Shown: positions 51,832 to 63,798, numbered from the stretch's first letter. The stretch is 64,000 nucleotides of DNA from Alteromonadaceae bacterium Bs31 (GCA_900177435.1 FXAI01000007.1:64501-128500), one strand, 5' to 3'. Translations and numbers: made by a program. The notes: generated by a model from the letters alone, not told the origin.

Positions 51832-53928
51832 ATGAAACTTCGCAAGCAGCTGCTGGTGGTGAGCCTGATAACTCTCACGCTGCCCTGGGTGGGCTGCCAG
51901 TACATCCGCGAAATGGATAACGCTCTGCGCAAGGGACAAACCGAAAGCCTCACAGCGACGGCCAAGGCCGTTTCAGCGCGACTCGGCAGCGACCCTCAAC
52001 TACTAAGTACGCTAACCCGCATGAACCCCCCTCTGGGCAGCGCGCCGGTATTTGTCCACCCTCTCAGCACCGCCCCCATCACCGACGGCTACGCGGATGA
52101 CCTGCTAAGTAAGGAATTCAGCCTGCAAGCGCTTCGCACCAATGGTGGTAGCATGAAAGCGCAACTGTTTGCCGGCAGCGAGGCCAGCTCGATCGATCAA
52201 GCGGACGCCTCTCTTTACCTATTCCTGCGAGTGACAGATAAGCAAAGGCGCTATTTCATACCCACTCTTTCATCACCCCTTGAAAGCGACCACCTGTTGC
52301 TGCAATTGGAGAGAAACGGACAAAAAAATGCCTTAATCGTCTACTCCACCGGCCCTGGCGACTTCAAAGCTGGCTGGCTATCTGCGGAAGGAAACGTAAA
52401 CCGGGAATACCGCGTCTCCGGGCACTCCAGTGAGTGGCACTCGGGCTACCAGGTGGAAATCCTATTACCCCTTGGCTGGGCTTTACCTGGGCTTGCTATC
52501 AGTGTTATCGACGAGTTCGAAGGCTCACCAAGTACCGCTAGCAATATCGGGCCATCTTATGAGCTGCCGCCACTTATCTTTCGATCAAAAAGCTTGTCCA
52601 GGGAGCTTGATGTATTTCAGAGAAAGGGAGTAAGACTGCAACTCGCTACGCGAGGGGGAAGACCTATCGCGGATTCAGGCAAACTGATCTCTGATGAGAG
52701 CAGCGTACTGGAACAACGGCATAATTTTATCAACTGGTTCTACCGGGCAGCACTCCACAAACGGAACTACCCAGTATTGGACGAAAGCTCCCTTACCGGG
52801 CTGGTGGATACACCAGAGCTTTCCCGAGCCCTCTCTCTCAAACAGGGAGAAAACGGCCTCCTGCCGCAAGGCTGGTACCAGCAGGGCCAACGCAGGCTGG
52901 CTCGGGTAGCAGTACCCATCTATGACCTGAGCAAACCCGGTTCAAGTGCAGTGGCGGCACTTATTGCCGATCAAAGTGAGGATAGCCTCGCTACACTCAC
53001 AAGCTCCGCATTCTATCGTTTGCTGTTCTATTCTCTGTTTGTCACCTTCGCTGCCAGCGCTACCTTAATTATCTATGCCTCCTGGCTATCCTTCCGCCTG
53101 CGCCGTCTGAGCAGGGCCGCTGCAACAGCACTCTCTGACAACGGCAAAATCGCGGAAGATTTTCCCGTATCCAAAAGCAATGACGAAATCGGCGATCTGA
53201 GCCGCAATTATGCCATTTTGCTGACGCGTTTACGTGAATACACCAATTACCTGCGTTCACTATCCAGCAAGCTCTCTCACGAGCTGCGCACCCCCTTGGC
53301 GATTGTCAAATCATCCTTAGAAAACCTGGAACACGAAAAACTGAGCAAGAAAGCCAAAACCTACGCAGATAGAGCGAAGGAAGGCACAAGCCGCCTGTCG
53401 AACATACTCAATGCCATGAGTGCCGCCAGCCGGGTTGAGCAAGCCATCAGTGCGGCAGAACTGGAAAGCATTCCCTGCGATGAATTATTAAGCAACCTGA
53501 AAGACGCTTACGAAGACGTTTACAAACAAGCTCGCTTTAAACTCAATATCCGCAGGCATGAGGGGCCCTTAACGCTTCTGGGCTCAGGAGAGCTACTGGT
53601 TCAAATGTTCGACAAACTGGTGGACAATGCTGCAGACTTCTGCCCGGAAGGGGGTCGAATAGAGCTGGGCTTATACCGGCGGCAAGACAAGCTTGTTTTT
53701 ACCGTTCACAACGAAGGCCCGCCTCTACCCAAGCACATGCACGGCCAACTGTTTGACTCCATGGTGTCCGTGCGGGACAAGCCCCCCGGGCCCGAAAGCG
53801 GACAGCACCTCGGCCTGGGCCTCTACATCGTCCGCCTCATCGCAGATTTTCACCGCGGGGAGGTTCAATGCTACAACGTACCCGACAACAGTGGCGTGAT
53901 ATTTGAAATCCGCCTACCTGCAACTTGA
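51832..53928 (+). CDS. Sensor histidine kinase, PdsS-like
   Basis: A 698-residue membrane kinase. An N-terminal helix (residues 7-24) is followed by a periplasmic domain of about 370 residues, a second helix near 395-418 (LFVTFAASATLIIYASWLSF), a HAMP-like linker, the HisKA helix with phosphorylated H483 in KLSHELRTPLAIVKSSLENL, and an ATP-binding domain with the N box LVDNAADFC and G box HLGLGLYIVRLIADF. The large periplasmic sensor and partner regulator match the kinase family of the proteobacterial dedicated sortase system (PdsS). A promoter for rpsT overlaps its last codons. Confidence 0.87.
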   Translation: MKLRKQLLVVSLITLTLPWVGCQYIREMDNALRKGQTESLTATAKAVSARLGSDPQLLSTLTRMNPPLGSAPVFVHPLSTAPITDGYADDLLSKEFSLQALRTNGGSMKAQLFAGSEASSIDQADASLYLFLRVTDKQRRYFIPTLSSPLESDHLLLQLERNGQKNALIVYSTGPGDFKAGWLSAEGNVNREYRVSGHSSEWHSGYQVEILLPLGWALPGLAISVIDEFEGSPSTASNIGPSYELPPLIFRSKSLSRELDVFQRKGVRLQLATRGGRPIADSGKLISDESSVLEQRHNFINWFYRAALHKRNYPVLDESSLTGLVDTPELSRALSLKQGENGLLPQGWYQQGQRRLARVAVPIYDLSKPGSSAVAALIADQSEDSLATLTSSAFYRLLFYSLFVTFAASATLIIYASWLSFRLRRLSRAAATALSDNGKIAEDFPVSKSNDEIGDLSRNYAILLTRLREYTNYLRSLSSKLSHELRTPLAIVKSSLENLEHEKLSKKAKTYADRAKEGTSRLSNILNAMSAASRVEQAISAAELESIPCDELLSNLKDAYEDVYKQARFKLNIRRHEGPLTLLGSGELLVQMFDKLVDNAADFCPEGGRIELGLYRRQDKLVFTVHNEGPPLPKHMHGQLFDSMVSVRDKPPGPESGQHLGLGLYIVRLIADFHRGEVQCYNVPDNSGVIFEIRLPAT

Positions 53929-53952
53929 CTTTGAGCAGCAAACGCGGATAAT
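53925..53952 (+). promoter_or_regulatory. Promoter of rpsT overlapping the pdsS stop
   Basis: TTGACT at 53925-53930 (5/6) and GATAAT at 53947-53952 (5/6) are separated by 16 bases, followed by the G+C-rich ACCGCGTCC discriminator typical of ribosomal protein promoters. The -35 overlaps the pdsS stop codon. Confidence 0.75.
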
Positions 53953-54019
53953 ACCGCGTCCTTAAACGGCTAGAGCCGTTTTTACTGAATTTACCTTTTA
54001 TAGAGATAGGAGCAACGCG

Positions 54020-54286
54020 GTGGCAAACTCACCTCAAGCAAAAAAGCGCGCCCGTCAAAATGATAAGCGCCGCGCTCACAATGCTAGCCTGCGCTCCATG
54101 GTTCGCACTTACCTAAAGAAAGTGGTTGCGGCGATTGAAGCAGGCGACGCTGAAAAAGCAAAAACAGCATACGACGCAGCTGTGCCCGTGGTCGATCGCA
54201 TGGCCGACAAAGGCATTATTCACAAGAACAAGGCCGCTCGTCATAAGAGCCGATTGAACGCCCAGATCAAAGCCTTGGCAGCGTAA
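54020..54286 (+). CDS. rpsT: 30S ribosomal protein S20
   Basis: S20 binds helix 44 and the 5' domain of 16S r[23 protein letters not shown] is the conserved start, with [18 protein letters not shown] at the end; 88 residues matches the family. The start is GTG with AGGAG seven bases upstream. A sigma-70 promoter lies 68 bases upstream and a strong terminator follows, so it is its own transcription unit; the usual divergent murJ/ribF neighbours are not present on this side. Confidence 0.96.
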   Translation: MANSPQAKKRARQNDKRRAHNASLRSMVRTYLKKVVAAIEAGDAEKAKTAYDAAVPVVDRMADKGIIHKNKAARHKSRLNAQIKALAA

Positions 54287-54300
54287 TTTGCACGTTTAAT

Positions 54301-54328
54301 AAAAAGCCGGCTTTTCGCCGGCTTTTTT
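54301..54328 (+). terminator. Intrinsic terminator of rpsT
   Basis: GCCGGC pairs with GCCGGC around TTTTC, extended by A/T pairs, and is followed by six T. It starts 15 bases after the rpsT stop. Confidence 0.9.
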
Positions 54329-54627
54329 GTTTTAGTGACTTTTAAACGGTCAAAACAAAGCTAACATCCGCTTCTCTGCTTGTGCCATAAAGTTGCAGAA
54401 TCAGTGGGCGAGCTGAATATCGCTAAGACCAACGGCGCTTTCAAGCACGCGTTGTTCTCTCATAAACGCCTGACGCTATTGTCCGCCACCTGTATCCACA
54501 TAGGGCTCAGCTAACTCAGCTAACTCAGCTAACTCAGCTAACAGAGCTGCTCACTTCAAAGACCATTTATTCGAATGGTGCTTCACTCATCGGGGCCTCG
54601 GCTAATCCAAAACACCGATTGAGGCTT
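54329..54627. other. Intergenic region between rpsT and the aminotransferase gene
   Basis: About 300 bases between two convergent genes. Apart from the CTCAGCTAA tandem repeat at 54506-54541, I see no ORF, hairpin or promoter. Confidence 0.5.
54506..54541. repeat. Four tandem copies of a 9-base unit
   Basis: CTCAGCTAA is repeated four times without mismatch, then the pattern breaks into AGAGCTGCTC. It lies in non-coding DNA between convergent genes and could vary in copy number by slippage. Confidence 0.85.
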
Positions 54628-55692
54628 TTAAGCGCCCAGCCCCCTGCACGACCCGAGTACTTCCAGCAAGTATTGTGTTTGCTTTTTTGAACCGAGCGTT
54701 ATTCTCAAACCTACTCTGTTATCCGTATCCTCTTTGGGCCTCACGAGAATACCTTGTTCAAATAATGTCTTTTGCACCTCTGCAGGTTTATCGAAGAACG
54801 CCCACACAAAATTGCCGCCACTAGGCCAAAACTCCACACCGCTACTTTTAAGGAACTGCTCCAGCAGCGGCTTGCTTTCATTCATAACCTCGTCCACATA
54901 ACTCTGAATACCATCCAGATTCTCCAGTGCTGCGCGTATAGCAACAATTGCCAGCTGGTTAATATCATAAGGGCCGCGAACATTTAACAAGCTAAGAATA
55001 TTCTCCTGCGCGGAAATAATGTATCCCAAACGCAAGGAAGGAATTCCCCATGTTTTTGAAAATGTTCGGGTAACCAGCAGGTTTGGGTATTGCCCAACTA
55101 GGTCTACCACTGTCAGTGCCGAGTATTCAAAATAGCATTCATCCACCAGAATTACTGCATGACTTGCGGCCTTGGCAATGGTAATAATGTCCTCTCTGGA
55201 AACTAAGGTTCCACTCGGGTTGTTCGGGTTTGCAATGGTAATAATTCGGGTTTTTTCGTTTATTAAACTCAGCACTTCCGTCAGAGGAAAACCTCTGTCA
55301 GAAGTATAGGACGGCGAGTGTATTTTTAAATTTTCAACTTTTGCACATTGCATGTACATAGCAAAAGTAGGCCCGGGGATAATCGCTTCATCTCCTTCTG
55401 TACAGGCTGCACGAAAAATAAGATCAATACCCTGATCCGAACCATTGGTAATCATCAATTGGGAAGCAGGCACGTTCGCATACTCTGCAATGCGATCGAC
55501 CACATCTCCATATGCCGGGTACATTTGCAAGCGGCCAGCCTGGATGTAGTCAACCAGGGCTGAACATACCGCCTCACTAACGGGCAAAGTCCGCTCATTA
55601 AAGTCTAGCAGCATGTGTTTGTCAGGATCACGTCCGTCCAGTGGTGGCTTGTAAGCACCCATCTGCTGAATATGTTTTTTAAACGTTGACAT
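54628..55692 (-). CDS. HisC-like PLP-dependent aminotransferase
   Basis: A 354-residue fold-type I aminotransferase resembling histidinol-phosphate aminotransferase. The N-terminal LLDFNERTLP, the ITIANPNNPSGTLVS motif, VILVDECYFEYS with the PLP-binding Asp, and the Schiff-base Lys in TRTFSKTWGIPSLRLGYIIS are present. The ATG at 55692 follows GGAA by six bases; the TTG at 55710 overlaps a terminator stem. It stands away from any his genes, so the true substrate may be another phosphorylated or aromatic amino acid. A terminator separates it from proB, so it needs its own promoter or read-through. Confidence 0.85.
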   Translation of the reverse strand: MSTFKKHIQQMGAYKPPLDGRDPDKHMLLDFNERTLPVSEAVCSALVDYIQAGRLQMYPAYGDVVDRIAEYANVPASQLMITNGSDQGIDLIFRAACTEGDEAIIPGPTFAMYMQCAKVENLKIHSPSYTSDRGFPLTEVLSLINEKTRIITIANPNNPSGTLVSREDIITIAKAASHAVILVDECYFEYSALTVVDLVGQYPNLLVTRTFSKTWGIPSLRLGYIISAQENILSLLNVRGPYDINQLAIVAIRAALENLDGIQSYVDEVMNESKPLLEQFLKSSGVEFWPSGGNFVWAFFDKPAEVQKTLFEQGILVRPKEDTDNRVGLRITLGSKKQTQYLLEVLGSCRGLGA

Positions 55693-55708
55693 GGCTTTTT
55701 CCAAATAC

Positions 55709-55736
55709 AAAGAACCCGGCGCTTGCCGGGTTCTTT
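55709..55736 (-). terminator. Intrinsic terminator after proB
   Basis: AAAGAACCCGGC and GCCGGGTTCTTT form a 12-base stem with a four-base loop, starting 30 bases after the proB stop. Only a short T run follows, so it is probably moderate in strength. Its distal edge touches the upstream region of the aminotransferase gene. Confidence 0.75.
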
Positions 55737-55765
55737 AGATTACAACATTAATACCGAAGGGCAAA

Positions 55766-56899
55766 CTAGCTCAGAACGAGATTATCCCTATGAATAAGTT
55801 CATCGAAATCTTTATAACCCAACAGGCCCTCTATTTTATTGGTGGGCTGGCCCAGAATTTTACGGGCATCATCACTGTTGTAGTTTACCAAGCCTCGAGC
55901 AATCTCTTCGCCCTCTATATCATGGCAGACAACCATGTCACCTCGGGTAAAATGCCCACTGACACTTTTCACACCCACGGGTAGGAGGCTTTTACCCTGC
56001 TCCCTCAAAACGACTACTGCACCCTCATCCAAAACAACCGTTCCACGAGATTGCATATTCCCTGCGAGCCACTGTTTCCGGGCTGCTATGGGCTGCTGAT
56101 CGGCATACAACAGTGTGCCTATCATCTCGCCGTTAGCGACTCGGGGTAACACATCATCGATTTTGCCACCCACAATAATTGTGCTGGCTCCGGAACGTGC
56201 CGCCAATCTGGCTGCCCGCACCTTGCTTATCATTCCTCCTCGCCCAAGCGCTCCTCCTCCACTGGCCATTTCATCCAGGTCGGGCGAAAGTGCCGGCTTC
56301 TCGAAAATTATTTCTGCAAGCGCATTCTTACGAGGATCACTGTCAAACATACCCTTCTGGTCTGTAAGGATACATAGTATGTCAGCTTCAATTAAATTAG
56401 CGACAAGGGCCGCCAGGGTGTCGTTGTCACCAAAACGAATTTCATCAGTAACAACGGTGTCATTTTCATTAATTATGGGAATTACCCCTAAATTAATTAA
56501 TGTATTTATGGTTGATCGCGCATTGAGGTAGCGCTGGCGATTGGATAAATCATCATGGTCAAGCAATACCTGAGCGCTTTTTTTCGAGTATTTTTGAAAC
56601 TCTTGCTCATATGCTTGTATTAAGCTGGATTGACCTACCGCAGCAGCAGCCTGCTGTTCATGAATAGCCTTAGGCCTTTTATTCCACCCTAAACGCGTCA
56701 TGCCTGCTGCGACAGCACCGGATGTAACGATGACAACCTCATAGCCTTTTTTTGACAAGGCTGCGGCTTGACCAACCCACATTGCCAGAGCTTGTTGATC
56801 TATACCCCGGCCGTTATCTGTGAGTAATGCACTGCCAATCTTGATGACCCAGCGTCGACTCTGTTTTACAACTTGTCTTCTACTCATCGTTCTCTGCAT
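55766..56899 (-). CDS. proB: Glutamate 5-kinase
   Basis: ProB phosphorylates glutamate at the start of proline synthesis. The amino acid kinase domain shows [55 protein letters not shown] and [17 protein letters not shown]; a C-terminal PUA domain follows (about residues 280-370). 377 residues is the usual length. The ATG at 56899 has no obvious ribosome binding site; an ATG at 56887 is preceded by AGAGA and may be used. It follows obgE by 33 bases. Confidence 0.95.
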   Translation of the reverse strand: MQRTMSRRQVVKQSRRWVIKIGSALLTDNGRGIDQQALAMWVGQAAALSKKGYEVVIVTSGAVAAGMTRLGWNKRPKAIHEQQAAAAVGQSSLIQAYEQEFQKYSKKSAQVLLDHDDLSNRQRYLNARSTINTLINLGVIPIINENDTVVTDEIRFGDNDTLAALVANLIEADILCILTDQKGMFDSDPRKNALAEIIFEKPALSPDLDEMASGGGALGRGGMISKVRAARLAARSGASTIIVGGKIDDVLPRVANGEMIGTLLYADQQPIAARKQWLAGNMQSRGTVVLDEGAVVVLREQGKSLLPVGVKSVSGHFTRGDMVVCHDIEGEEIARGLVNYNSDDARKILGQPTNKIEGLLGYKDFDELIHRDNLVLS

Positions 56900-56932
56900 T
56901 TTTTTGAGGTGAATTGTTATTTTTCTACTTCT

Positions 56933-58126
<1,194 letters not shown>

Positions 58127-58332
58127 TTACACATCGCTTTGAGGTCGCTACAGCGACAGTGGTTCTTGGGCTTGTTCAATATGCTTGGATACCCCGGCAA
58201 GAGTCGCTCGGCGGTGCAGCCTGCCTGTACAGCTGACTTACGAATAAACCCCAGCGGGGCTGAGCAGGCTGCTTCTGCACGCACCCTCCGGCAAACATAC
58301 CAGAGGGATACCATCATACATACTGTATATAT

Positions 58333-58369
58333 AAAAAAGGCCCCGCTACTTTCAGGTAGCGGGGCCTTT
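58333..58369 (-). terminator. Intrinsic terminator after rpmA
   Basis: A perfect 14-base stem (AAAGGCCCCGCTAC against GTAGCGGGGCCTTT) with a six-base loop, followed on the minus strand by six T. It lies 21 bases after the rpmA stop. Confidence 0.92.
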
Positions 58370-58390
58370 AGGATCGCTTAAAGGCGCGAG

Positions 58391-58648
58391 TTATGCCGCT
58401 ACTATGCTAACTACTCTACGGCTTTTTGGGCCTTTAACTTCAAATTTTACCGTGCCGTCAGTTTTGGCGAACAAAGTATGGTCTTTACCCATACCTACGT
58501 TCTCGCCACCGTGGAACTTGGTGCCACGCTGACGAACCAGAATGTTGCCAGCTTTAACAACCTGACCACCGAATAATTTAACGCCTAGACGTTTACTTTC
58601 GGAATCGCGACCATTGCGCGTACTACCGCCTGCTTTTTTGTGAGCCAT
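58391..58648 (-). CDS. rpmA: 50S ribosomal protein L27
   Basis: L27 reaches into the peptidyl transferase centre with its N-terminus. [20 protein letters not shown] is the invariant start, with [20 protein letters not shown] and a basic end; 85 residues is normal. It follows rplU by 12 bases, and a strong terminator follows. Confidence 0.97.
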   Translation of the reverse strand: MAHKKAGGSTRNGRDSESKRLGVKLFGGQVVKAGNILVRQRGTKFHGGENVGMGKDHTLFAKTDGTVKFEVKGPKSRRVVSIVAA

Positions 58649-58660
58649 GATTCTCTCCTA

Positions 58661-58972
58661 TTAACCTGTAATACCAGTGATCTTAACTTCGGTGTACCAC
58701 TGACGATGACCTTGACGCTTCATAGAGTGCTTACGACGACGAAACTTGATAATAGTTACCTTGTCTGCACGACCGTGGCTAACAACCTCGGCAGTTACTT
58801 TTGCGCCTTCAACAACTGGAGTGCCAATTTTCACGTCTTCGCCACTGCCAACCAGCAGTACCTTGTCAAAATCAACGCTTTCACCAGTTGCAACTTCAAT
58901 TTTTTCGAGGCGAAGAACTTCACCTTCTTCAACGCGGTGTTGCTTACCGCCAGCAGCGATTACTGCGTACAT
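58661..58972 (-). CDS. rplU: 50S ribosomal protein L21
   Basis: L21 is a beta-barrel 50S protein that binds 23S r[23 protein letters not shown] is the conserved start; [20 protein letters not shown] is the conserved C-terminal rRNA-binding stretch. 103 residues is normal. It heads the rplU-rpmA unit. The usual divergent ispB is absent; an RND efflux gene lies upstream instead. Confidence 0.97.
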   Translation of the reverse strand: MYAVIAAGGKQHRVEEGEVLRLEKIEVATGESVDFDKVLLVGSGEDVKIGTPVVEGAKVTAEVVSHGRADKVTIIKFRRRKHSMKRQGHRQWYTEVKITGITG

Positions 58973-59145
58973 AGTATGTGCTCCGTATAGCTAGGGGACG
59001 ACACGAAGCAGGTTGTTGAACCTTTCAAGTTACCGCCACCATTGGCAGCAACTACAGGGCTTGCGTCGTAATACTCTTGCCACTGTGCTTGGGCTTCAAT
59101 TTACCTCAGGCACAGCGGGCGCGAATTGTACTAGAACCCCCATGC

Positions 59146-62100
59146 TTAAGCAACAGGCGCTTCTTTGTTGCCCTTCACCCGCTCGCGCATAGATTGAATT
59201 ATGGCAAAAAACACCGGAATTAAGGGTGTACCCACCAGCAGGGCCGTTATCATTCCCCACATCACTGTGTGACCTAGCGACATCTGGCTGAACATGCCCG
59301 CCCCCGACGCAAACACCAGGGGTAAGATACCAAGCACAAAGGAAAGCGCCGTCATGCACACAGCACGAAAGCGCAATTTTGCCGCCTCAGCAGCGGCTTC
59401 CATTATGCTTAGACCATCACGACGGCGCTCTGAGGCGAATTCAACAATAAGAATCGCATTCTTGGCAGCCAAGCCGATAAGAAGAACGAGCCCCACTTGC
59501 GCAAACAAATCCAAGGCCCCCAGTTGTGGTATGCCTAATTGCTTAACCATTAACAGGCCGTATATCGCGCCAGTTACAGCAATCGGCACCACAAGAATAA
59601 TGGCAACAGGCATGGACCAGCTTTCATATTGCGCCACCAGAAAAAGGTAAATGAAAACAATCGCCAGCGCGAAAGCCAGAATGGCCTGATTACCCGCTTT
59701 AGCCTCCTGATAACTCATGCCGGTCCATTCAACCTGGTAGCCTGGAGGCAATGTGGCTTTCGCCAACTGCTCCAGCTCAGCCATGGCAACGCCGGAAGCA
59801 ACCCCTGCCGCAGGGCTCGCCCTCAAGATGGCGGATCGATAAAGGTTATAGCGAGTACCAACATCGGCACCCAATGTTGGTTCAATATCAATCAGTGTTG
59901 AAAGTGGCACCATCTCCCCTCCTGTGGAACGGGCATAGAGTTGCGCAACATCCATCAGCTCGGTTCTAAATTCCGGTGCCGCCTGCATCATCACCCTGTA
60001 AGTCTGGCCAAACATGGAGAAATCGTTGACATAGGCCGAGCCCAGCTGACTTTGCATGGTGGAAAAAATATTGGTTAAGGGTACCTGAAGCGTCTTGGCT
60101 TTATCCCGATCTATATCCACGAAGTACTGGGGAACATTGGCCCTGAAGGTGGTAAAGGCATCGGCAATTAACGGACTTTGATTGGCAACGGCCGCCAGGC
60201 TTTGGATAGCGCCAGCCAGCTCTTCATGCGAGCGGCCCTGGGTATCTTCAACCACTAGCTCCATACCACCCACCACTCCCATACCCGGAATGGACGGTGG
60301 AGGAAAGGCCTGCACCAGGGCCTCTGGAATTTCCCGGTAGGCACGCTGGTTTATTCGCTGCGCGACGGCAAAAGAAATATCCTGAAAATCCGGCCGATCC
60401 TGCCAGTGTTTGAGAACAATAAAACCTGTACCACCGTTACTCTGAGCGGCCCCGGCAAGAATGGAGAAGCCCGAAAGCATAGTTGCGCTCTCTATTGCTG
60501 GATCCTCGTCGATAAGCTCCTGCAGCTTGGCCATCACCGCCTGGGTGCGGGTAATAGACGCGGCATCGGGCAACTGCACATTTAGCATCAGCACGCCCTT
60601 GTCTTCGACGGGCACAAACGCACTGGGCAGAATTTTGGTTCCAACAAACAACAAGGCCATAGTGCCGACAAAAAAGATGCCCACCAGCGATCGACGGAGA
60701 AGTAAAAAGCCCACAAGGCCGGTAAATTTATTGGTAATGCCACCAAACATTTTATTGAACTTGCTATACCAGGCCGCCTCCTTCTCCGTTCGACGCAGCA
60801 CCAGGCTGGCAACGGCGGGACTAAGAGACAGTGCACACACCGATGACAGCACCACCGCCACACAAATTGTCACGGCAAACTGGTTGTACATCACTCCAGT
60901 AATGCCGGGCAGCAGCGCTACTGGTACAAATACCGCTAACAACACCAAAGTGGTTGCGATAATGGGCCCACTGACCTCCTCCATGGTTTTAATCACGGCG
61001 TCTTTGGTGCTGATATCCGGATCATCACGCAAGTGTCTGTCGGTGTTTTCCACCACCAGGATGGCGTCATCCACCACAATGCCAATGGCCAAAATGAGAC
61101 CAAACAGGGTGACCGTATTGATAGTCATGCCTGCTATGTACATCACTGCAAAGGTACCAATGAGTGAAACAGGAATGGCAACCGTGGGAACAAGCGTGGG
61201 ACGCCAGTCGCCTAGAAATATAAAAGTAATAAGAATCACCAGAGCCACCGCTTGCAACAGCGAGGTAGTTACCTGAGAAATAGACACTTCCACATAGCGT
61301 GTGGTGTCATAACCAATGGCGTATTCAAGGCCTTGCGGGAAGCTTTTCGACATCGCTGCCAGACGGGCTTTGACCTCTTCGCCGGTTATCAGCGCGTTGG
61401 CTCCTGGAAGCGTGTAAATGGCCATAACCGTGGCCGGCTGGTTTTTAAAGTTACCACTCACTTTATAGTCGAGCTGCCCCAGCTTAATCTCCGCGATATC
61501 TTTCAAGCGCACCATTGCGCCACTGTCTGACACGCGCAGAATAATGTTCTCGAACTCCTCAACACTCTGCATGCGGCCTTTGAGCTGCAAGGTGTATTCT
61601 GTGCTCAACTGCCCCTTAAATGGAGGCGCTCCGATTCTACCAGCAGGAACCTGCACATTTTGCTCTCGCAGGGCGTTCGCTACATCATCCGTGGTGATCC
61701 CCAGAGCGGTCATCTCTGAGGGATTAAGCCAAAGGCGCATGGAATAATCTGCAGTACTAAACATTACCGCGTCAGAAACGCCCGGGATACGTTTGATACC
61801 GTTCTGGATATTAATAATGCCGTAGTTGGCAATAAATAATTCATCCAGGCTGCCATCGGGCGAATAGAGGTTAACCGTAAACAATATATCGGGTGATATC
61901 TTGTCCACCGTTATGCCCTGGGCTCGCACCTCAGCAGGTAAGGATGGCTCCGCGAGGGCGACACGGTTCTGGGTGCGCACCAGTACCATATCGGAGTCGT
62001 CGCCAACACCGAAGTTAACCGTAAGCTTGTAACTGCCATCGTTAGCGGAGTTTGAGGACATATACTCCATGCCTTCTACCCCGTTAACAGCATCCTCAAT

Positions 62101-62304
62101 AACCTGACCAACAGCTTCCTCCATCACCGCTGCAGAAGCCCCTGGCCATTTCGCTTTTATCTCCACCCGCGGCGGAGCCACTTCCGGATACTCCGAAACA
62201 GGCAAAATGAGATTGGCAATCAAGCCGGCAAGGGTGATAACGAGCGCTACCACCATGGCAAATTTAGGACGTTCGATAAAGACTCTACTGATCACTGGCT
62301 TCAC
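59146..62304 (-). CDS. RND multidrug efflux transporter (AcrB/MexF-like)
   Basis: A 1052-residue inner-membrane proton antiporter of the HAE1 family. The relay aspartates appear in [17 protein letters not shown], with two large periplasmic loops between membrane helices 1-2 and 7-8 and the [20 protein letters not shown] substrate-entry segment. Overall it is closest to MexF-type pumps. The start is GTG at 62304, overlapping the adaptor gene by 20 bases. No outer-membrane channel or local regulator is in the window, so it probably uses a TolC-like partner elsewhere. Substrates are unknown. Confidence 0.94.
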   Translation of the reverse strand: MKPVISRVFIERPKFAMVVALVITLAGLIANLILPVSEYPEVAPPRVEIKAKWPGASAAVMEEAVGQVIEDAVNGVEGMEYMSSNSANDGSYKLTVNFGVGDDSDMVLVRTQNRVALAEPSLPAEVRAQGITVDKISPDILFTVNLYSPDGSLDELFIANYGIINIQNGIKRIPGVSDAVMFSTADYSMRLWLNPSEMTALGITTDDVANALREQNVQVPAGRIGAPPFKGQLSTEYTLQLKGRMQSVEEFENIILRVSDSGAMVRLKDIAEIKLGQLDYKVSGNFKNQPATVMAIYTLPGANALITGEEVKARLAAMSKSFPQGLEYAIGYDTTRYVEVSISQVTTSLLQAVALVILITFIFLGDWRPTLVPTVAIPVSLIGTFAVMYIAGMTINTVTLFGLILAIGIVVDDAILVVENTDRHLRDDPDISTKDAVIKTMEEVSGPIIATTLVLLAVFVPVALLPGITGVMYNQFAVTICVAVVLSSVCALSLSPAVASLVLRRTEKEAAWYSKFNKMFGGITNKFTGLVGFLLLRRSLVGIFFVGTMALLFVGTKILPSAFVPVEDKGVLMLNVQLPDAASITRTQAVMAKLQELIDEDPAIESATMLSGFSILAGAAQSNGGTGFIVLKHWQDRPDFQDISFAVAQRINQRAYREIPEALVQAFPPPSIPGMGVVGGMELVVEDTQGRSHEELAGAIQSLAAVANQSPLIADAFTTFRANVPQYFVDIDRDKAKTLQVPLTNIFSTMQSQLGSAYVNDFSMFGQTYRVMMQAAPEFRTELMDVAQLYARSTGGEMVPLSTLIDIEPTLGADVGTRYNLYRSAILRASPAAGVASGVAMAELEQLAKATLPPGYQVEWTGMSYQEAKAGNQAILAFALAIVFIYLFLVAQYESWSMPVAIILVVPIAVTGAIYGLLMVKQLGIPQLGALDLFAQVGLVLLIGLAAKNAILIVEFASERRRDGLSIMEAAAEAAKLRFRAVCMTALSFVLGILPLVFASGAGMFSQMSLGHTVMWGMITALLVGTPLIPVFFAIIQSMRERVKGNKEAPVA

Positions 62305-63418
62305 CCTTGTGCTCGGCAGTGGCTGGCTCGTAGGCCAGTGCTTTTACTGTATCGCCCACCCTTGCTTTTTGTAATCCACGCATAATAACGCGGGTTCCAG
62401 CCTCCAAGCCGGAGTTGACCAAGGTGTTCTCGCCAAAGCGTTCCCCCGTTACCAGGTTTTTGCGCGTCACTTGGTTATTCTCATCCACCGCCAGAACATA
62501 GGTACCCTGCTGATCTGCTTGCACGGCCGCCTGTGGCAGCATCAAGCCCATTACAGGTTCTTTTAGACGAAGAGCCACACGCACGAACATACCAGGTCGC
62601 AAAAAGTCATCCGGGTTTGGCATCTCCGCCATAACCTCAACGGTGCCCGTTGTGGGGTCAACACGGTTAGCGAAATAGGAAAGGTTTCCTGTCTCAGAGT
62701 ACTCACTACCGTCAGATAGCAGCAAGCCAACTTCAATGTCATTGAAGGTAACTATCTTTTCAGATCGACGCAGGTGAACTAACAAACGCTCGGGCAGCTG
62801 AAACACAACATCCGTGCCCCCCTGCCCCACTAAGGTCGTCATTGCTCCCGAGTTTGGACCCACAATATCGCCAACGCTGGGTACCGAGCGCCCAATGCGC
62901 CCGCTCTGAGGTGCAGAGATTTTGGTATACCCCAAATTAACTTCTGCCTGCTCGACAGCTGCCTCTGCGGATTTTACTGATGCGCTTGACTCCATCGCCC
63001 TCGCCTGGAGCTGATCAAACTCCGAATCGGAGATATAACCATCATCAATTAATTTTTTGCCGCGCTCAAAATTTTTCACAGCGTTAGTTTCTGCCGCCGT
63101 CGCTTTTGCCAACTCACCCGCAGCCTGAGAGAGCGCTGCCTGATAGGCTGACGGGTCTATATCAAAAAGCGGGTCGCCCTCCTTGATCTCGTCTCCCTCT
63201 TTAAAGTGAACCGCAATCAACCTGCCGGAAACTTGTGCACGAATATCCACATCGCTACTGGAGCGAATACGCCCATTAAAACCCCTCGAGGGTCGATAAG
63301 GCTGCTCCTGAACCGTAACCACAAATACTTCCGGAATTTCTGCTTCGGGGGCTTTCTTTTCGCTACAGGCGATTAAGCCAATACATGTGGTGGCTATTAG
63401 CGTGACAAGTACGCGCAT
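62285..63418 (-). CDS. RND efflux periplasmic adaptor (membrane fusion protein)
   Basis: A 377-residue adaptor lipoprotein that joins the RND pump to an outer-membrane channel. The lipobox is [30 protein letters not shown] begins the lipoyl domain, an alpha hairpin runs through [20 protein letters not shown], and the barrel domain ends in [17 protein letters not shown]. It is the first gene of the two-gene efflux operon and overlaps its pump gene, fixing the pair as one unit. Confidence 0.93.
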   Translation of the reverse strand: MRVLVTLIATTCIGLIACSEKKAPEAEIPEVFVVTVQEQPYRPSRGFNGRIRSSSDVDIRAQVSGRLIAVHFKEGDEIKEGDPLFDIDPSAYQAALSQAAGELAKATAAETNAVKNFERGKKLIDDGYISDSEFDQLQARAMESSASVKSAEAAVEQAEVNLGYTKISAPQSGRIGRSVPSVGDIVGPNSGAMTTLVGQGGTDVVFQLPERLLVHLRRSEKIVTFNDIEVGLLLSDGSEYSETGNLSYFANRVDPTTGTVEVMAEMPNPDDFLRPGMFVRVALRLKEPVMGLMLPQAAVQADQQGTYVLAVDENNQVTRKNLVTGERFGENTLVNSGLEAGTRVIMRGLQKARVGDTVKALAYEPATAEHKGEASDQ

Positions 63419-63798
63419 TGCTGTCTCCTAATGTTGGTGAGAGGTGAGTTCCGTATTTCCTTACAACGGACCGCCATTTTATTTATCCGAATATGTAACA
63501 GGCTAACGCTCGGAACTCCCCATTCCATCGGGTATATGGCTTACAAGAAGTGATAAATAGATTCGCAAGCGAGTATAGCTTGCACCACCACAGTCCACAA
63601 TCTAGCACAAGCTAAATACAACCGATTACTTTTAGTGCGTAGATTAAAAGACACCCATAAACTGAAGCACTTATTAGTGAAATACCCGTGCTATTCCGTA
63701 TAATGCCCGGGCACAGTAAATTACACCTCTTTGACGTCACTACTAAAGAGATTCCTCACTACATCACACGTTACCTGATTTAAAAACAGGAAGTCGAA
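63419..63798. other. Intergenic region between efflux operon and fbaA
   Basis: 380 bases with divergent genes on each side. It holds a TATAAT at 63699-63704 for fbaA (weak -35) and an inverted repeat GAGTTCCG (63446-63453) and CGGAACTC (63511-63518) 57 bases apart upstream of the adaptor gene. I see no ORF. Confidence 0.55.
63699..63704 (+). promoter_or_regulatory. -10 box for fbaA
   Basis: A perfect TATAAT about 95 bases before the fbaA ATG. The expected -35 window holds only AGTGAA or TAGTGA, a poor match, so the promoter may need an activator or be of modest strength. Confidence 0.45.

Noticed and set aside
59146-63418. Search for an outer-membrane channel or regulator attached to the RND operon
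   Set aside because: Neither is encoded next to it within the window; the pump probably uses a channel from elsewhere.
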